Shown here piece after piece: positions 7,579-15,061 of a DNA stretch of 34,113 nucleotides. Below the pieces are notes generated by a model. The model did no database searches. It was given only the letters and a program-made list of their open reading frames with translations, and was not told where the DNA came from. This stretch comes from Nevskia soli. Its GTDB lineage: Bacteria > Acidobacteriota > Terriglobia > Bryobacterales > Bryobacteraceae. The first letter of the stretch is position 1. Each line of letters starts with the position of its first letter. Position numbers and translations under genes: made by a program. The stretch covers positions 1-34,113 of the forward strand of contig NZ_CAJCHS010000045.1 in NCBI RefSeq assembly GCF_903970205.1, in the 5' to 3' direction.

Positions 7579-8247
7579 TTGCTTCCGGACCGTTTTAAGG
7601 GCCTTTTCAACGAGAGCTCGAATCCAAGACCGACCCGCCGCGGCTCCGCTCAAGAGGAAAAGGAAACGCATATCGAGCGCCAGAGCCGTGGCCTCGATCA
7701 ATTTTTTTTCAACATTCGGGGCCTCTCCGGGTTGTCGTTGCTGGACCTCGGCGGGGCGGTGCAGGAGAACATCGAGTTCGTCACGAATCTTGGACACCGG
7801 GTGACGACGCAGGCGTTTTTGCAGACGCTCGACCAGACGTTCGGGCGCGACGCGGTCAACGAACATTCGCATCCGGACGGAATCGAGAGTTTCCTCAATC
7901 AGAATCTCGCTTTTCCGGACGCTACTTTTGACGGTGTACTGCTCTGGGATACTTTGCAGTACATCTCTCCTGCGCTCCTGGCCGCAACCATCAGCGAGCT
8001 ATACCGGGTTACGCGGCCGGGGAGCTACATGCTCGCGTTCTTCAATTCAGACGATAAAACTCAGGTTTCGCCGAATACGAAGTTTCGGATCGTGGACGCC
8101 AATATGATTCGTCTGATGCAGAAGGGGACGCGCAGGCAGGCGCAGTCTTTCAATAACCGCAACCTCGAAAAACTCTTTAGTAAGTTCGATTCCGTCAAGT
8201 TCTTCCTGACACGCGAAAGCTTGCGCGAAGTGATCATCCGCCGGTAG
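7579..8247 (+). CDS. SAM-dependent methyltransferase, class I-like
   Basis: This 222-residue protein has a Rossmann-type methyltransferase pattern. Motif I is LSLLDLGGA (residues 52-60). It is followed by a motif resembling FDGVLLWDTLQYI (about 117-129), then the helix ATISELYRVTRPGSYMLAFF that ends many class I enzymes' post-motif region. The usual acidic residue at the end of strand 2 is not obvious, so SAM binding is likely but not certain. A TTG start is used; GAGGAAG (7562-7568) lies about 10 bases upstream. The 15-bp tandem array sits directly before this start. Its last 14 bases overlap the 3' end of the convergent PEP-CTERM gene. The substrate is unknown. Confidence 0.72.
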   Translation: MLPDRFKGLFNESSNPRPTRRGSAQEEKETHIERQSRGLDQFFFNIRGLSGLSLLDLGGAVQENIEFVTNLGHRVTTQAFLQTLDQTFGRDAVNEHSHPDGIESFLNQNLAFPDATFDGVLLWDTLQYISPALLAATISELYRVTRPGSYMLAFFNSDDKTQVSPNTKFRIVDANMIRLMQKGTRRQAQSFNNRNLEKLFSKFDSVKFFLTRESLREVIIRR

Positions 8248-9109
8248 CGGCCGGGCGCTTCTGCGATAACCGGCGGAAGCGCTTAAACAACGCCCGAACG
8301 CCCATCAAACCCAGCCCGAGACTCAGTAGCACCCAGGTTGCGGGTTCCGGAATGGCCGCGACCGGCCGCGGTGACGGCCCCGAGACGCGCGGGAGCGGCT
8401 TGTTGATCTCCGGAGATTCCTTCGGTATCGGGAACAATACTCCCGGCGGGGCGGTTGTGGGCGGAAAAAGCGAGGTTTCGGTGACAACCGGCGGCTGTAC
8501 CGGCGGGTGCTCGATCGGTCGCGTAGGGACCAGCGGGGCGACTGGCAGCGGCGGAGTCACTCCTGGAAGTCTCACCGGTTGACCTGGCGCCGGCGGTAAG
8601 AGCGGCGTCTCAGGGACGATGATGGGTTTACGGGGCGGGATCTCGGTCGTCAGGCCAGGCGGCTCAAAACGGCGAACCGGCTTCTGGGGCGTATCGGACA
8701 GCCGGTTGCCGCAGCGACCGCGAACGAGGTTGACGCCATCCGTGAGGACGGATTCGCCGGCGTGAAGCAGCAGCGGCCGGTTCGTCCAGTAAATCGCGTT
8801 GTCAATACGATAGGACGCAAACATCCATCGATCCGCCGGCATCGTGATAGCTAAGAGGCGGTCGCCAATACCCTGGTAGTGAGCCGTCAGCTCCGGATCG
8901 GCGCGGCGATGGGCCTGGAACTCGGCCTCACCCACAACACCGCCGGGGATGAGCGAGTAGGGATAAATCCGGCGCGGGGCAATGGACGACTGCGTTAGTT
9001 TCGCTCGAAGTTCCTGACGCCGAACATCGGCATCGCGCCTTGCGCACCCGCACAGCAGGATCGCCAGGGCGACGGCCCACCGGGCAGTTAAACCAAGATA
9101 TTTGTTCAC
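8234..9109 (-). CDS. PEP-CTERM protein with lipobox-like signal and Pro-rich linker
   Basis: The 291-residue product starts with a hydrophobic signal (ARWAVALAILLCGCARR). Cys22 within LCGC fits a lipoprotein cleavage site. The C-terminus carries IPEPATWVLLSLGLGLMGV followed by the basic cluster KRFRR: a PEP motif at 254-256, a membrane segment and arginines. That is the PEP-CTERM sorting signal normally processed by exosortase. About 11 residues trail beyond the basic cluster, slightly more than usual. The N-terminal ~135 residues form a small domain I do not recognise. Residues ~138-253 are a proline-rich linker suited to spanning envelope material. The start is GTG with no clear Shine-Dalgarno sequence. 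No exosortase gene is present in the window. Dual anchoring is an inference. Confidence 0.8.
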   Translation of the reverse strand: MNKYLGLTARWAVALAILLCGCARRDADVRRQELRAKLTQSSIAPRRIYPYSLIPGGVVGEAEFQAHRRADPELTAHYQGIGDRLLAITMPADRWMFASYRIDNAIYWTNRPLLLHAGESVLTDGVNLVRGRCGNRLSDTPQKPVRRFEPPGLTTEIPPRKPIIVPETPLLPPAPGQPVRLPGVTPPLPVAPLVPTRPIEHPPVQPPVVTETSLFPPTTAPPGVLFPIPKESPEINKPLPRVSGPSPRPVAAIPEPATWVLLSLGLGLMGVRALFKRFRRLSQKRPAATGG

Positions 9110-9315
9110 GGGAGAATGACCATTGAAACTCTGGTCTTCTATCGTCGGTTCGACCTTTATGCTTTAGGTGCAACGCCGCTTTAGGCACAACCTGGGGGAA
9201 CTCAGCTTCGGCACGGGACAGCCGGCAAGACCGGGAGTTTACCGGCTCGCCGACCAGACTTCCGCTAAGTGGGAGGCGCCGCTACGATTGCATGGTGTAA
9301 GTTGTCCGGCAAACC

Positions 9316-10062
9316 CTAGTGCGTCCGGCGCTCCCGTTGCTGACTATCGAGAGCCCGCTCCGCCTCACGGGCGCTGATAACCGCGTCGGGAACGCGAATT
9401 CCACGGTAAACAAGCGCCGCAATCGCCGCCCCTAGAATCGGCGCCACAATGAACAGCCAGAGCTGCTGGAGCGCCCAGCCGCCGACGAACAGAGCCGGTC
9501 CGATACTCCGGGCGGGATTGACCGAAGTATTCGTCACCGGGATTCCGACCAGATGAATCAAAGTGAGAGCGAGACCGATAGCGACTCCGGCGAATCCCAC
9601 GGGCGCTTTAATGTCGGTCGCCCCGAGTATAGTAATCAGCAGGAAGAAAGTCAAAATCGTTTCCGTGAGGAATGCGGCAAGCAGACCATAGTGTCCCGGC
9701 GAATTCGCGTCATAGCCGTTGGCCGCGAAACCGGCGGTAGCCGGCACATAGCCGCCGGGAACGCCGGAAGCAATCGCGTAGAGCAGGGCGGAAGCAAGTA
9801 TCGCTCCAACGATTTGAGCGCCGATATAACCCGCCACATAGCGCGATTCGAACTTACGGGCGAAAAGAAGGCCCAGAGTTACCGCCGGATTCAGATGGCA
9901 CCCGGAGATAGGTCCCACGGTGTAGATCATGGCCAGCAGCGACAGGCCGAACGCGAGGGCTACGCCCAGGTAGCCGATCTTGTCGCCGGCTAGAACGGCG
10001 CTGCCGCATCCACCGAAAACCAGCACAAACGTTCCGAGCACTTCCGCGAGATACCGATACAT
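9316..10062 (-). CDS. aqpZ: Aquaporin, AqpZ-type
   Basis: This 248-residue membrane protein has six predicted helices and both MIP half-helix motifs (HLNPAV with NPA at 58-60, and SVNPARS with NPA at 182-184). The selectivity-filter residues of E. coli AqpZ (Phe, His, Thr, Arg) line up with Phe38, His170, Thr179 and Arg185. This points to a water-selective channel rather than a glycerol facilitator, which would carry NPARD and smaller filter residues. It acts in the inner membrane. AGGAGA precedes the ATG by about 6 bases. The extra hydrophilic C-terminal tail (EAERALDSQQRERRTH) is longer than in E. coli. The gene appears monocistronic, with 206 bases to the next minus-strand start. Confidence 0.95.
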   Translation of the reverse strand: MYRYLAEVLGTFVLVFGGCGSAVLAGDKIGYLGVALAFGLSLLAMIYTVGPISGCHLNPAVTLGLLFARKFESRYVAGYIGAQIVGAILASALLYAIASGVPGGYVPATAGFAANGYDANSPGHYGLLAAFLTETILTFFLLITILGATDIKAPVGFAGVAIGLALTLIHLVGIPVTNTSVNPARSIGPALFVGGWALQQLWLFIVAPILGAAIAALVYRGIRVPDAVISAREAERALDSQQRERRTH

Positions 10063-10374
10063 GAATGTCTCCTGATCTAAACGCGATTCATGATGTTATC
10101 TAAATCCTTCAAAAAGTACAAGGTGTGTGCGAAGTATTTTGTCGCTAGTATGTGAGTGTCCGGTCGAGCCAACAATTGAAGTTAGTCCGGACCGACCGGG
10201 CCGAGATTATTGCCCGCATGGTTCGGTGCGCCTTGAAAAACATTTGCAACAATCGGGCTCGGCCATGTCAATTACAAGCGAGTTCACGAATTCAGGATCG
10301 GACGCTGATCGCCCGATTGACGCTGCATCGCCGCTGGTTCGCGAACCTTGTTGAACAGCGTTTCTAATTAGTCG
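10063..10374. other. Non-coding stretch upstream of aqpZ
   Basis: This 312-base stretch holds the aqpZ promoter region at its left end (AT-rich around 10090-10120) and no convincing gene. Two overlapping plus-strand frames of about 70-75 codons exist (10127-10354 and 10152-10367). Neither shows a recognisable domain, signal sequence or Shine-Dalgarno sequence, and they cannot both be real. Confidence 0.4.
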
Positions 10375-10670
10375 TTACGACTTGCCCAGCGGGGTAGCCA
10401 GAAAAACCTCTGAGCCATCTGAGGAAGACCGCTACATAAGCTCCGAGCCGTCCGGCGATCCGGTTAGCTTCGAGGCGCCGAAGGTACGGCGGAGAATCGC
10501 CCCGACTCCCCTGTTGTCGGATCGTATGTGGATAGTGCATAAGGAACGCTTCCATAGGTGCTGGCCACATATGCATGAAAATCCGCCGACGCCGGCGCCG
10601 CAAAAACAGAGCAGGCGAAAAGGACGACCGCGAGGTTGGCGTTCGCAGAGACTCGCGTTGCGGGATTCAT
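10375..10670 (-). pseudogene. Decayed remnant of a secreted beta-propeller-like protein
   Basis: From the ATG at 10670 the minus strand reads a plausible signal peptide (NANLAVVLFACSVFAAPASA) followed by FHAYVASTYGSVPYALSTYD and PTTGE. These resemble the first blade of a YVTN-type propeller. That frame stops at 10464. In another frame the sequence continues as SKLTGSPDGSEL, a typical propeller phrase, then stops at 10432, resumes as SSSDGSEVFLATPLGKS and stops at 10375. The pattern fits a gene broken by a frameshift and stops, with the rest deleted. This is inference from short matches; a short functional secreted peptide is the alternative. Confidence 0.35.
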
Positions 10671-10730
10671 CGCCGGGGAGTATAACATCAACTATCACAG
10701 AAAGCTAGAAGCTATTAGGTTCGAGATATC

Positions 10731-12755
10731 TTAAGGGATGGGCAGCCAGATGGCGCTGGCATGATCGCCGGAGCGAAGGATAGACTCCGTCGCCTTCACG
10801 TAATCCGGAGTCTTGGCGAAAAAGATGTTGGGAACGAAGGTCTGCGGATTGCGGTCGTAGAGCGGAAACCAGCTGGATTGAATCTGCACCATGATGCGAT
10901 GTCCCGGCAGAAAGATGTGGTTTGCGGTGGGAAGCGTGAAACGGAAGCGCTGGGGCTGATCGCCGGGGATGGGCGTGGGGTTCGAAAAGCTTTCACGGTA
11001 GCGGCCGCGGAAGATGTCCATCGAAACGGCCAGTTCATAGCCGCCCATGGGCGGATCGCTGGGAACCTCATCGGGGTAGACATCGATCAGCTTCACCACC
11101 CAATCGGCATCGGTTCCGGTCGTTGACGCGATCAGGTCCGCGATTGGTGCGCCGCTGATTCGAACCGGCGCGCTGAGCACGGGCGTTTGATAACTAAGCA
11201 CGTCGGTACGGTCGACGACCGCGCGCTGGTCGCTTACGAGCCATGTGCGCCAGCGATCGGAATCCGCGAAACGCACGGGACGCGGAAGATAGGGAACTGG
11301 CTTGGAGGGATCCGAAACGTAGCTATCGGCCGCGTTCTGCTGAGCGGGCGGCGGTGTGAAACTTAGACCGAAACCCGATTGTAGATACAGCGGCTTCATC
11401 GGCGCCGCGCAGCCCTGTTCGCAAGCTAACGGCCAGCTCTTTAGCCTGTCCCAGTGATTCTCGCCGGTGTTATAGATAAATACCGGCGGAGTTTCGACAG
11501 TTAGTTCAGTATCTTTGAGGTAATGGTCGAAGAACGGCTTGAGGACGTCCCGGCGGAACTGAAGGGCCGTGTCGCCATCCCACTTCAGAGGGCCAAGATT
11601 GTAAGCATCGTAATTGACCTGACTATGCCGCCACGGGCCCATCACAAGATAGTTGTGAGCGGCCTGGCCCTGCCCATTCAAGGCGAGGTAACAATGGATG
11701 GCGCCCCACATATCTTCCTGATCCCAAAGACCCTGAATCCACATGGTCGGCACCTGGGAAGGGTGTTCGGCGACCAACTTATCCAAAGCCTGGCCTTGCC
11801 AGAACGAATCGTAACTTGGATGCTCCATCAGGCGGCGCACCCAAGGTAACTGGTCCAGACCATGCTCGCGCGCATAGTTACCGGCGGAACCGGCGCGAAG
11901 GAAGGCTTCGTAGTCGTCGTAAGCGTCGCGGCCCACCGCGTCGCCTGAACCGGTCTTTGTAGTCTGGGCCGCGGTGTAGTCGAAGTTCGGTTGGCGGAAC
12001 GCGCCGTAATGAAACCAATCGTCGCCCATCCAACCATCCACCATCGGGCTCTCCGGTGCGGCAACTTTAAGAGCGGGGTGCGGACCGAGCAGCGCCATCA
12101 CTACCGTGAAACCTTCATAGGAGGAACCAATCATCCCGACACGGCCGTTCGATTCGGGCGTATTCTTGACCAGCCAGTCGATCGTGTCATATGCGTCCGT
12201 GACGTGATCCGTTGCCGTCGGATTGAGAGGACCGCGCACCGGACGCGTCATTACATAGTCGCCTTCCGAACCATATTTGCCGCGGACATCCTGGAACACG
12301 CGAATGTAACCGCCGCGCACGAAAACCTCGTCGCCTTCGGGAAGCGCGGCCAGCATATGCGGACTGTCATTGCGGGCGACGCGCTTCGATGCGTTGTAAG
12401 GCGAGCGGGTCAACAGAATCGGGGCATTCTGCGCGCCTTTCGGAACAATGATCACCGTGTGCAGGCGGACGCCGTCGCGCATGGGAATCATGACTTCCCG
12501 TTTGATGTAGTCATACTCATCAAGCGGAGCGCTGAAGACCTTCGGGATATCGCCCGGCTCCGCCGCCCGCGCAGGTTGCGCGTCCTTGGATGAATCGTCT
12601 TTAGATGGAGTGGCGACCCTGGGTGCGGTACGACCGGGGTCTTTGGCTTGATGAGCCGGCAAAAGTTGCAGGCCGGCAAGAGCGAGTACCGCGAGAGAAC
12701 ATGCTGACCGGAAGCGCATGGATTCGAGTTTACCCGGACAACCGACGTGAGTCAT
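10731..12755 (-). CDS. Alpha-amino-acid ester hydrolase-type CocE/NonD family hydrolase
   Basis: This secreted enzyme of about 674 residues begins EYDYIKREVMIPMRDGVRLHT and has the alpha/beta hydrolase elbow GMIGSSYEGF. From the ATG at 12755 the triad is Ser212, Asp345 (in LWDQEDMWG) and His377 (in PWRHSQ). Spacing matches characterised alpha-amino-acid ester hydrolases. Their acidic 'carboxylate cluster', which binds the substrate's alpha-amino group, also appears conserved (Asp246 in GWMGDDWF, Glu347, Asp348). Such enzymes hydrolyse or transfer alpha-amino acyl groups, including on beta-lactam nuclei. The C-terminal half is the jellyroll domain of the family. AAGGAG at 12766-12771 sits 10 bases from this ATG and 7 from a GTG at 12758. 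The later ATG at 12719 has no ribosome-binding site. A signal sequence (RSACSLAVLALAGLQLLPAHQA) predicts export. Confidence 0.9.
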   Translation of the reverse strand: MTHVGCPGKLESMRFRSACSLAVLALAGLQLLPAHQAKDPGRTAPRVATPSKDDSSKDAQPARAAEPGDIPKVFSAPLDEYDYIKREVMIPMRDGVRLHTVIIVPKGAQNAPILLTRSPYNASKRVARNDSPHMLAALPEGDEVFVRGGYIRVFQDVRGKYGSEGDYVMTRPVRGPLNPTATDHVTDAYDTIDWLVKNTPESNGRVGMIGSSYEGFTVVMALLGPHPALKVAAPESPMVDGWMGDDWFHYGAFRQPNFDYTAAQTTKTGSGDAVGRDAYDDYEAFLRAGSAGNYAREHGLDQLPWVRRLMEHPSYDSFWQGQALDKLVAEHPSQVPTMWIQGLWDQEDMWGAIHCYLALNGQGQAAHNYLVMGPWRHSQVNYDAYNLGPLKWDGDTALQFRRDVLKPFFDHYLKDTELTVETPPVFIYNTGENHWDRLKSWPLACEQGCAAPMKPLYLQSGFGLSFTPPPAQQNAADSYVSDPSKPVPYLPRPVRFADSDRWRTWLVSDQRAVVDRTDVLSYQTPVLSAPVRISGAPIADLIASTTGTDADWVVKLIDVYPDEVPSDPPMGGYELAVSMDIFRGRYRESFSNPTPIPGDQPQRFRFTLPTANHIFLPGHRIMVQIQSSWFPLYDRNPQTFVPNIFFAKTPDYVKATESILRSGDHASAIWLPIP

Positions 12756-12779
12756 CACGCTGTCACTCCTTCGCAATGT

Positions 12780-12800
12780 TTTTGAAACTATGTTTCAAAA
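12780..12800. promoter_or_regulatory. Perfect 9-bp inverted repeat, candidate operator
   Basis: TTTTGAAAC (12780-12788) and GTTTCAAAA (12792-12800) are exact reverse complements separated by TAT. The palindrome lies between the divergent ester hydrolase and NHL genes, 25 bases upstream of the hydrolase start. Its GAAAC-N3-GTTTC core resembles operators described for TetR-family regulators such as Pseudomonas PsrA. The regulator here is unknown. Confidence 0.5.
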
Positions 12801-12832
12801 TGCCCCAATAAGAGCCAGGGTCAAACTATACA

Positions 12833-12849
12833 TTACAAGAAAGTTACAA
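12833..12849 (+). promoter_or_regulatory. TTACAA direct repeat upstream of the NHL gene
   Basis: TTACAA occurs at 12833-12838 and 12844-12849, 11 bases apart, about one helical turn. The surrounding 40 bases are AT-rich and must contain the promoter of the gene at 12888. This is suggestive of an activator site only. Confidence 0.25.
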
Positions 12850-12887
12850 AGATATCCTCAGAGTTTTCGGTTATCATCGCTGAGGCA

Positions 12888-14699
12888 ATGAGATTTCGAT
12901 ACTACAAAACTGCTCTTATATTCTTCGTTTGCGTGGTCTGCCAAGGGCAGACAATCAGCACAGTAGCCGGTTCAAGCACCCAAGGATTTACCGGAGACGG
13001 TGGTCCGGCGAGTGCCGCTGAGATCAATGTTCCGCAGGGCCTTTCCTTCGATTCAACCGGCGACCTTTATTTTGCCGACAGCGCGAATCAGCGGATTCGG
13101 GTAATCGCTGCGGTGCCCGCGGGCAGTGCTCTTTCGACGGGGATTATCAAGACTGTTGCGGGTAACGGGCTGGTTAACCTGAACTCTTCTACCGGCGCTC
13201 CGGTACCGCCCGTCACCGGTCCGGCTCTGTCCGTCCCCTTGGATTTTCCTTTTACCGTCCTCGCCCTACCCAACGGGGGATTTGATTTCTCCGATTACGA
13301 TTACATCTACACGGTCACTTCCGCCGGCATTCTGTCCTATGACAGCACCGCAACCACCGATATACAGGGTTTCGCGCTAGACCCTCAGGGTAATGTCTAC
13401 GGATTTAGTCTGGACGGCACATCGGTCTTTAAGTACACTTTCGGCTCCGCCAGCTATGTATCGGTTGCGGGTAATAGCAACATGTCCGGGGATAGCGGCG
13501 ATGGAGGGCCGGCGACAAGTGCGCTCTTTACCACCATTTCCGCCATTGCGTCAGATGCAAGCGGCAACATCTATGTGACCGACTCCGGCGTTTGCCGGAT
13601 CCGCAAGTTCAAAGTTGGCGGAACGATCACGACGGTTGCGGGAAACGGCACTTGCAGCATGAACGGCCCCCCAACATATGGCAAAGCCGCTACCAGCGTG
13701 GAGCTGAATAATCCCACTACGGCTCTTGCTGCCGATGGCAATGGAAATATCTATTTCGATGATGGAAACCGGATCGAGCAAGTGAACTCCAGCGGCATGC
13801 TGAATCACTTCGCGGGCATCGATTCCGGCTCCGCCTACGTCGGTGATGGCGGCCCCGCCATCGACGCTTACTTTGCAGGACCGAACTATTTAGCCGTAGA
13901 CAGCAGTAATAATCTGTATCTGTCGAGCCCCTTGAACCGCATTCTTGTGATCAGCGCCCCTTGCGTTAGTAATTGCCCCCCGCTGGTGCCGACGCCGGTC
14001 ATCGGCGGAGTATCGAGCGCCGCAACGAATAAGCAGACGATCACGCCGGGCGACTGGGTATCGATTTACGGAACCAACTTAGCCACAGTCACCGGCGGAA
14101 TCCTGCCCGGGGACATCAATGGAATAACTCTTCCGACAACGCTGAATAGTGTGAGCGTAACCGTGGACGGGTTACCCGCTACGGTTTCGTATACCAGCAG
14201 CGGCCAGGTAAACATCGAGATTCCGGACGACACGACAATCGGGTCCGTACCCGTTGTATTAACTAACGATGGGGTTTCCAGCGCACCGTTCCCGATTCCA
14301 ATGGCCGCGACATCGGCTTCACTGTTCGGCTATTACTCCGGGACCAGTTTCCTGGCCGTTGCGCAACATCTGGACTATTCGCTGGTAACTTCGACGGCGC
14401 CGGCCGCGGTGGGAGAAACGATCATTCTATACGCGGATGGGCTTGGGGCGACAAATCCGCCCGTAACTCCAGGCACATTGTATTCCGGGGCCGCTCCGTT
14501 AGTTGATACCGCAACGATATCCATTGGTGGAGTGCCCGGAACCGTTAGCTTCGCGGGACTAATCGGCGCCGGTCTCTATCAGTTAAACATCGTGGTACCG
14601 CAGGTTGCCGCCGGTAACCTACCGGTAGTGGTTACCCTTACCTCGGGCGGCGCAACGGTTGATATGACGCAGTCGGGCGTAGTGTTGCCTGTGCAGTAG
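12888..14699 (+). CDS. Secreted NHL-repeat protein with TIGR03437 C-terminal domain
   Basis: The 603-residue product has a signal peptide (about residues 1-20, ending near CQGQ). NHL-type propeller repeats follow over about residues 22-355, each marked by a GDGGPAS/T loop and phrases such as GNIYVTDSGVCRIRKF. Clear repeats begin near residues 28, 200 and 318, with weaker blades between. The last ~235 residues are the TIGR03437 domain: VIGGVSSAATNKQTITPGDW, VSIYGTNLA, ending VVLPVQ. This domain is abundant in Solibacter-like acidobacteria and its function is undetermined; it recurs in the genes at 21821 and 30565. The protein probably acts outside the inner membrane, with the propeller as a binding surface. 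GAGG lies only 2 bases before the ATG, so initiation may be weak. Confidence 0.88.
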   Translation: MRFRYYKTALIFFVCVVCQGQTISTVAGSSTQGFTGDGGPASAAEINVPQGLSFDSTGDLYFADSANQRIRVIAAVPAGSALSTGIIKTVAGNGLVNLNSSTGAPVPPVTGPALSVPLDFPFTVLALPNGGFDFSDYDYIYTVTSAGILSYDSTATTDIQGFALDPQGNVYGFSLDGTSVFKYTFGSASYVSVAGNSNMSGDSGDGGPATSALFTTISAIASDASGNIYVTDSGVCRIRKFKVGGTITTVAGNGTCSMNGPPTYGKAATSVELNNPTTALAADGNGNIYFDDGNRIEQVNSSGMLNHFAGIDSGSAYVGDGGPAIDAYFAGPNYLAVDSSNNLYLSSPLNRILVISAPCVSNCPPLVPTPVIGGVSSAATNKQTITPGDWVSIYGTNLATVTGGILPGDINGITLPTTLNSVSVTVDGLPATVSYTSSGQVNIEIPDDTTIGSVPVVLTNDGVSSAPFPIPMAATSASLFGYYSGTSFLAVAQHLDYSLVTSTAPAAVGETIILYADGLGATNPPVTPGTLYSGAAPLVDTATISIGGVPGTVSFAGLIGAGLYQLNIVVPQVAAGNLPVVVTLTSGGATVDMTQSGVVLPVQ

Positions 14700-14716
14700 T
14701 GTTGCCTGTACTATAG

Positions 14717-14734
14717 AAACGGCTTCGGCCGTTT
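14717..14734 (+). terminator. UUCG-loop hairpin after the NHL gene
   Basis: AAACGGC (14717-14723) and GCCGTTT (14728-14734) pair perfectly around a TTCG tetraloop, 17 bases after the stop codon. UUCG loops are exceptionally stable. There is no T-run after the stem apart from the three Ts inside it, so it may stabilise the 3' end rather than terminate on its own. Confidence 0.55.
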
Positions 14735-15061
14735 GAGCCCGGCGACGCGATTTCGGATTACTTTACAACGCCGGGCCATGACCGCCCGCGTCAAGACTTA
14801 GTCAGGTTAGAGGCCAAGTTAAAGAATTGTGTTCGGAAAACCGAGCTGTTAGCCGAGCTCTGTCCGCCGTCTTGTCTGGTCTATGTGGCGTCCTCTACTT
14901 ATCCGGAGAGAAGGTGTCGTTTGTTGCATCATGGCGGTTACTTGACGACGCAAAAAAATTGCTAAGAATTTATACGCTATTCACATAGACGGAATACTGT
15001 TGAAGGTGTTGTGTCTGAACTCATAAGACGCACCCACCAAGAAAGAAGGAAAATTCGATCA
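14735..15061. other. Leader region of the PstS-like gene
   Basis: This stretch has no supported gene. TTGACG at 14942-14947 followed by TAAGAA at 14963-14968 is a weak promoter candidate (15-base spacing), with TATACG slightly further on. A CGAGCT direct repeat lies near 14840-14860. An in-frame extension from 15011 lacks signal-peptide character. Confidence 0.4.

Noticed and set aside
9110-9315. Inverted AGCCGG/CCGGCT near 9219-9247 as a terminator for the PEP-CTERM or aquaporin gene
   Set aside because: The stem is short, no T-run follows on either strand, and its position relative to the genes fits poorly.
10152-10367. A 71-codon plus-strand open frame upstream of aqpZ
   Set aside because: No domain, signal peptide or ribosome-binding site is visible, and it competes with an overlapping frame of similar quality.
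11991-12593. A 200-codon plus-strand open frame
   Set aside because: It is antisense to the ester hydrolase, with His/Arg-rich sequence typical of shadow frames.
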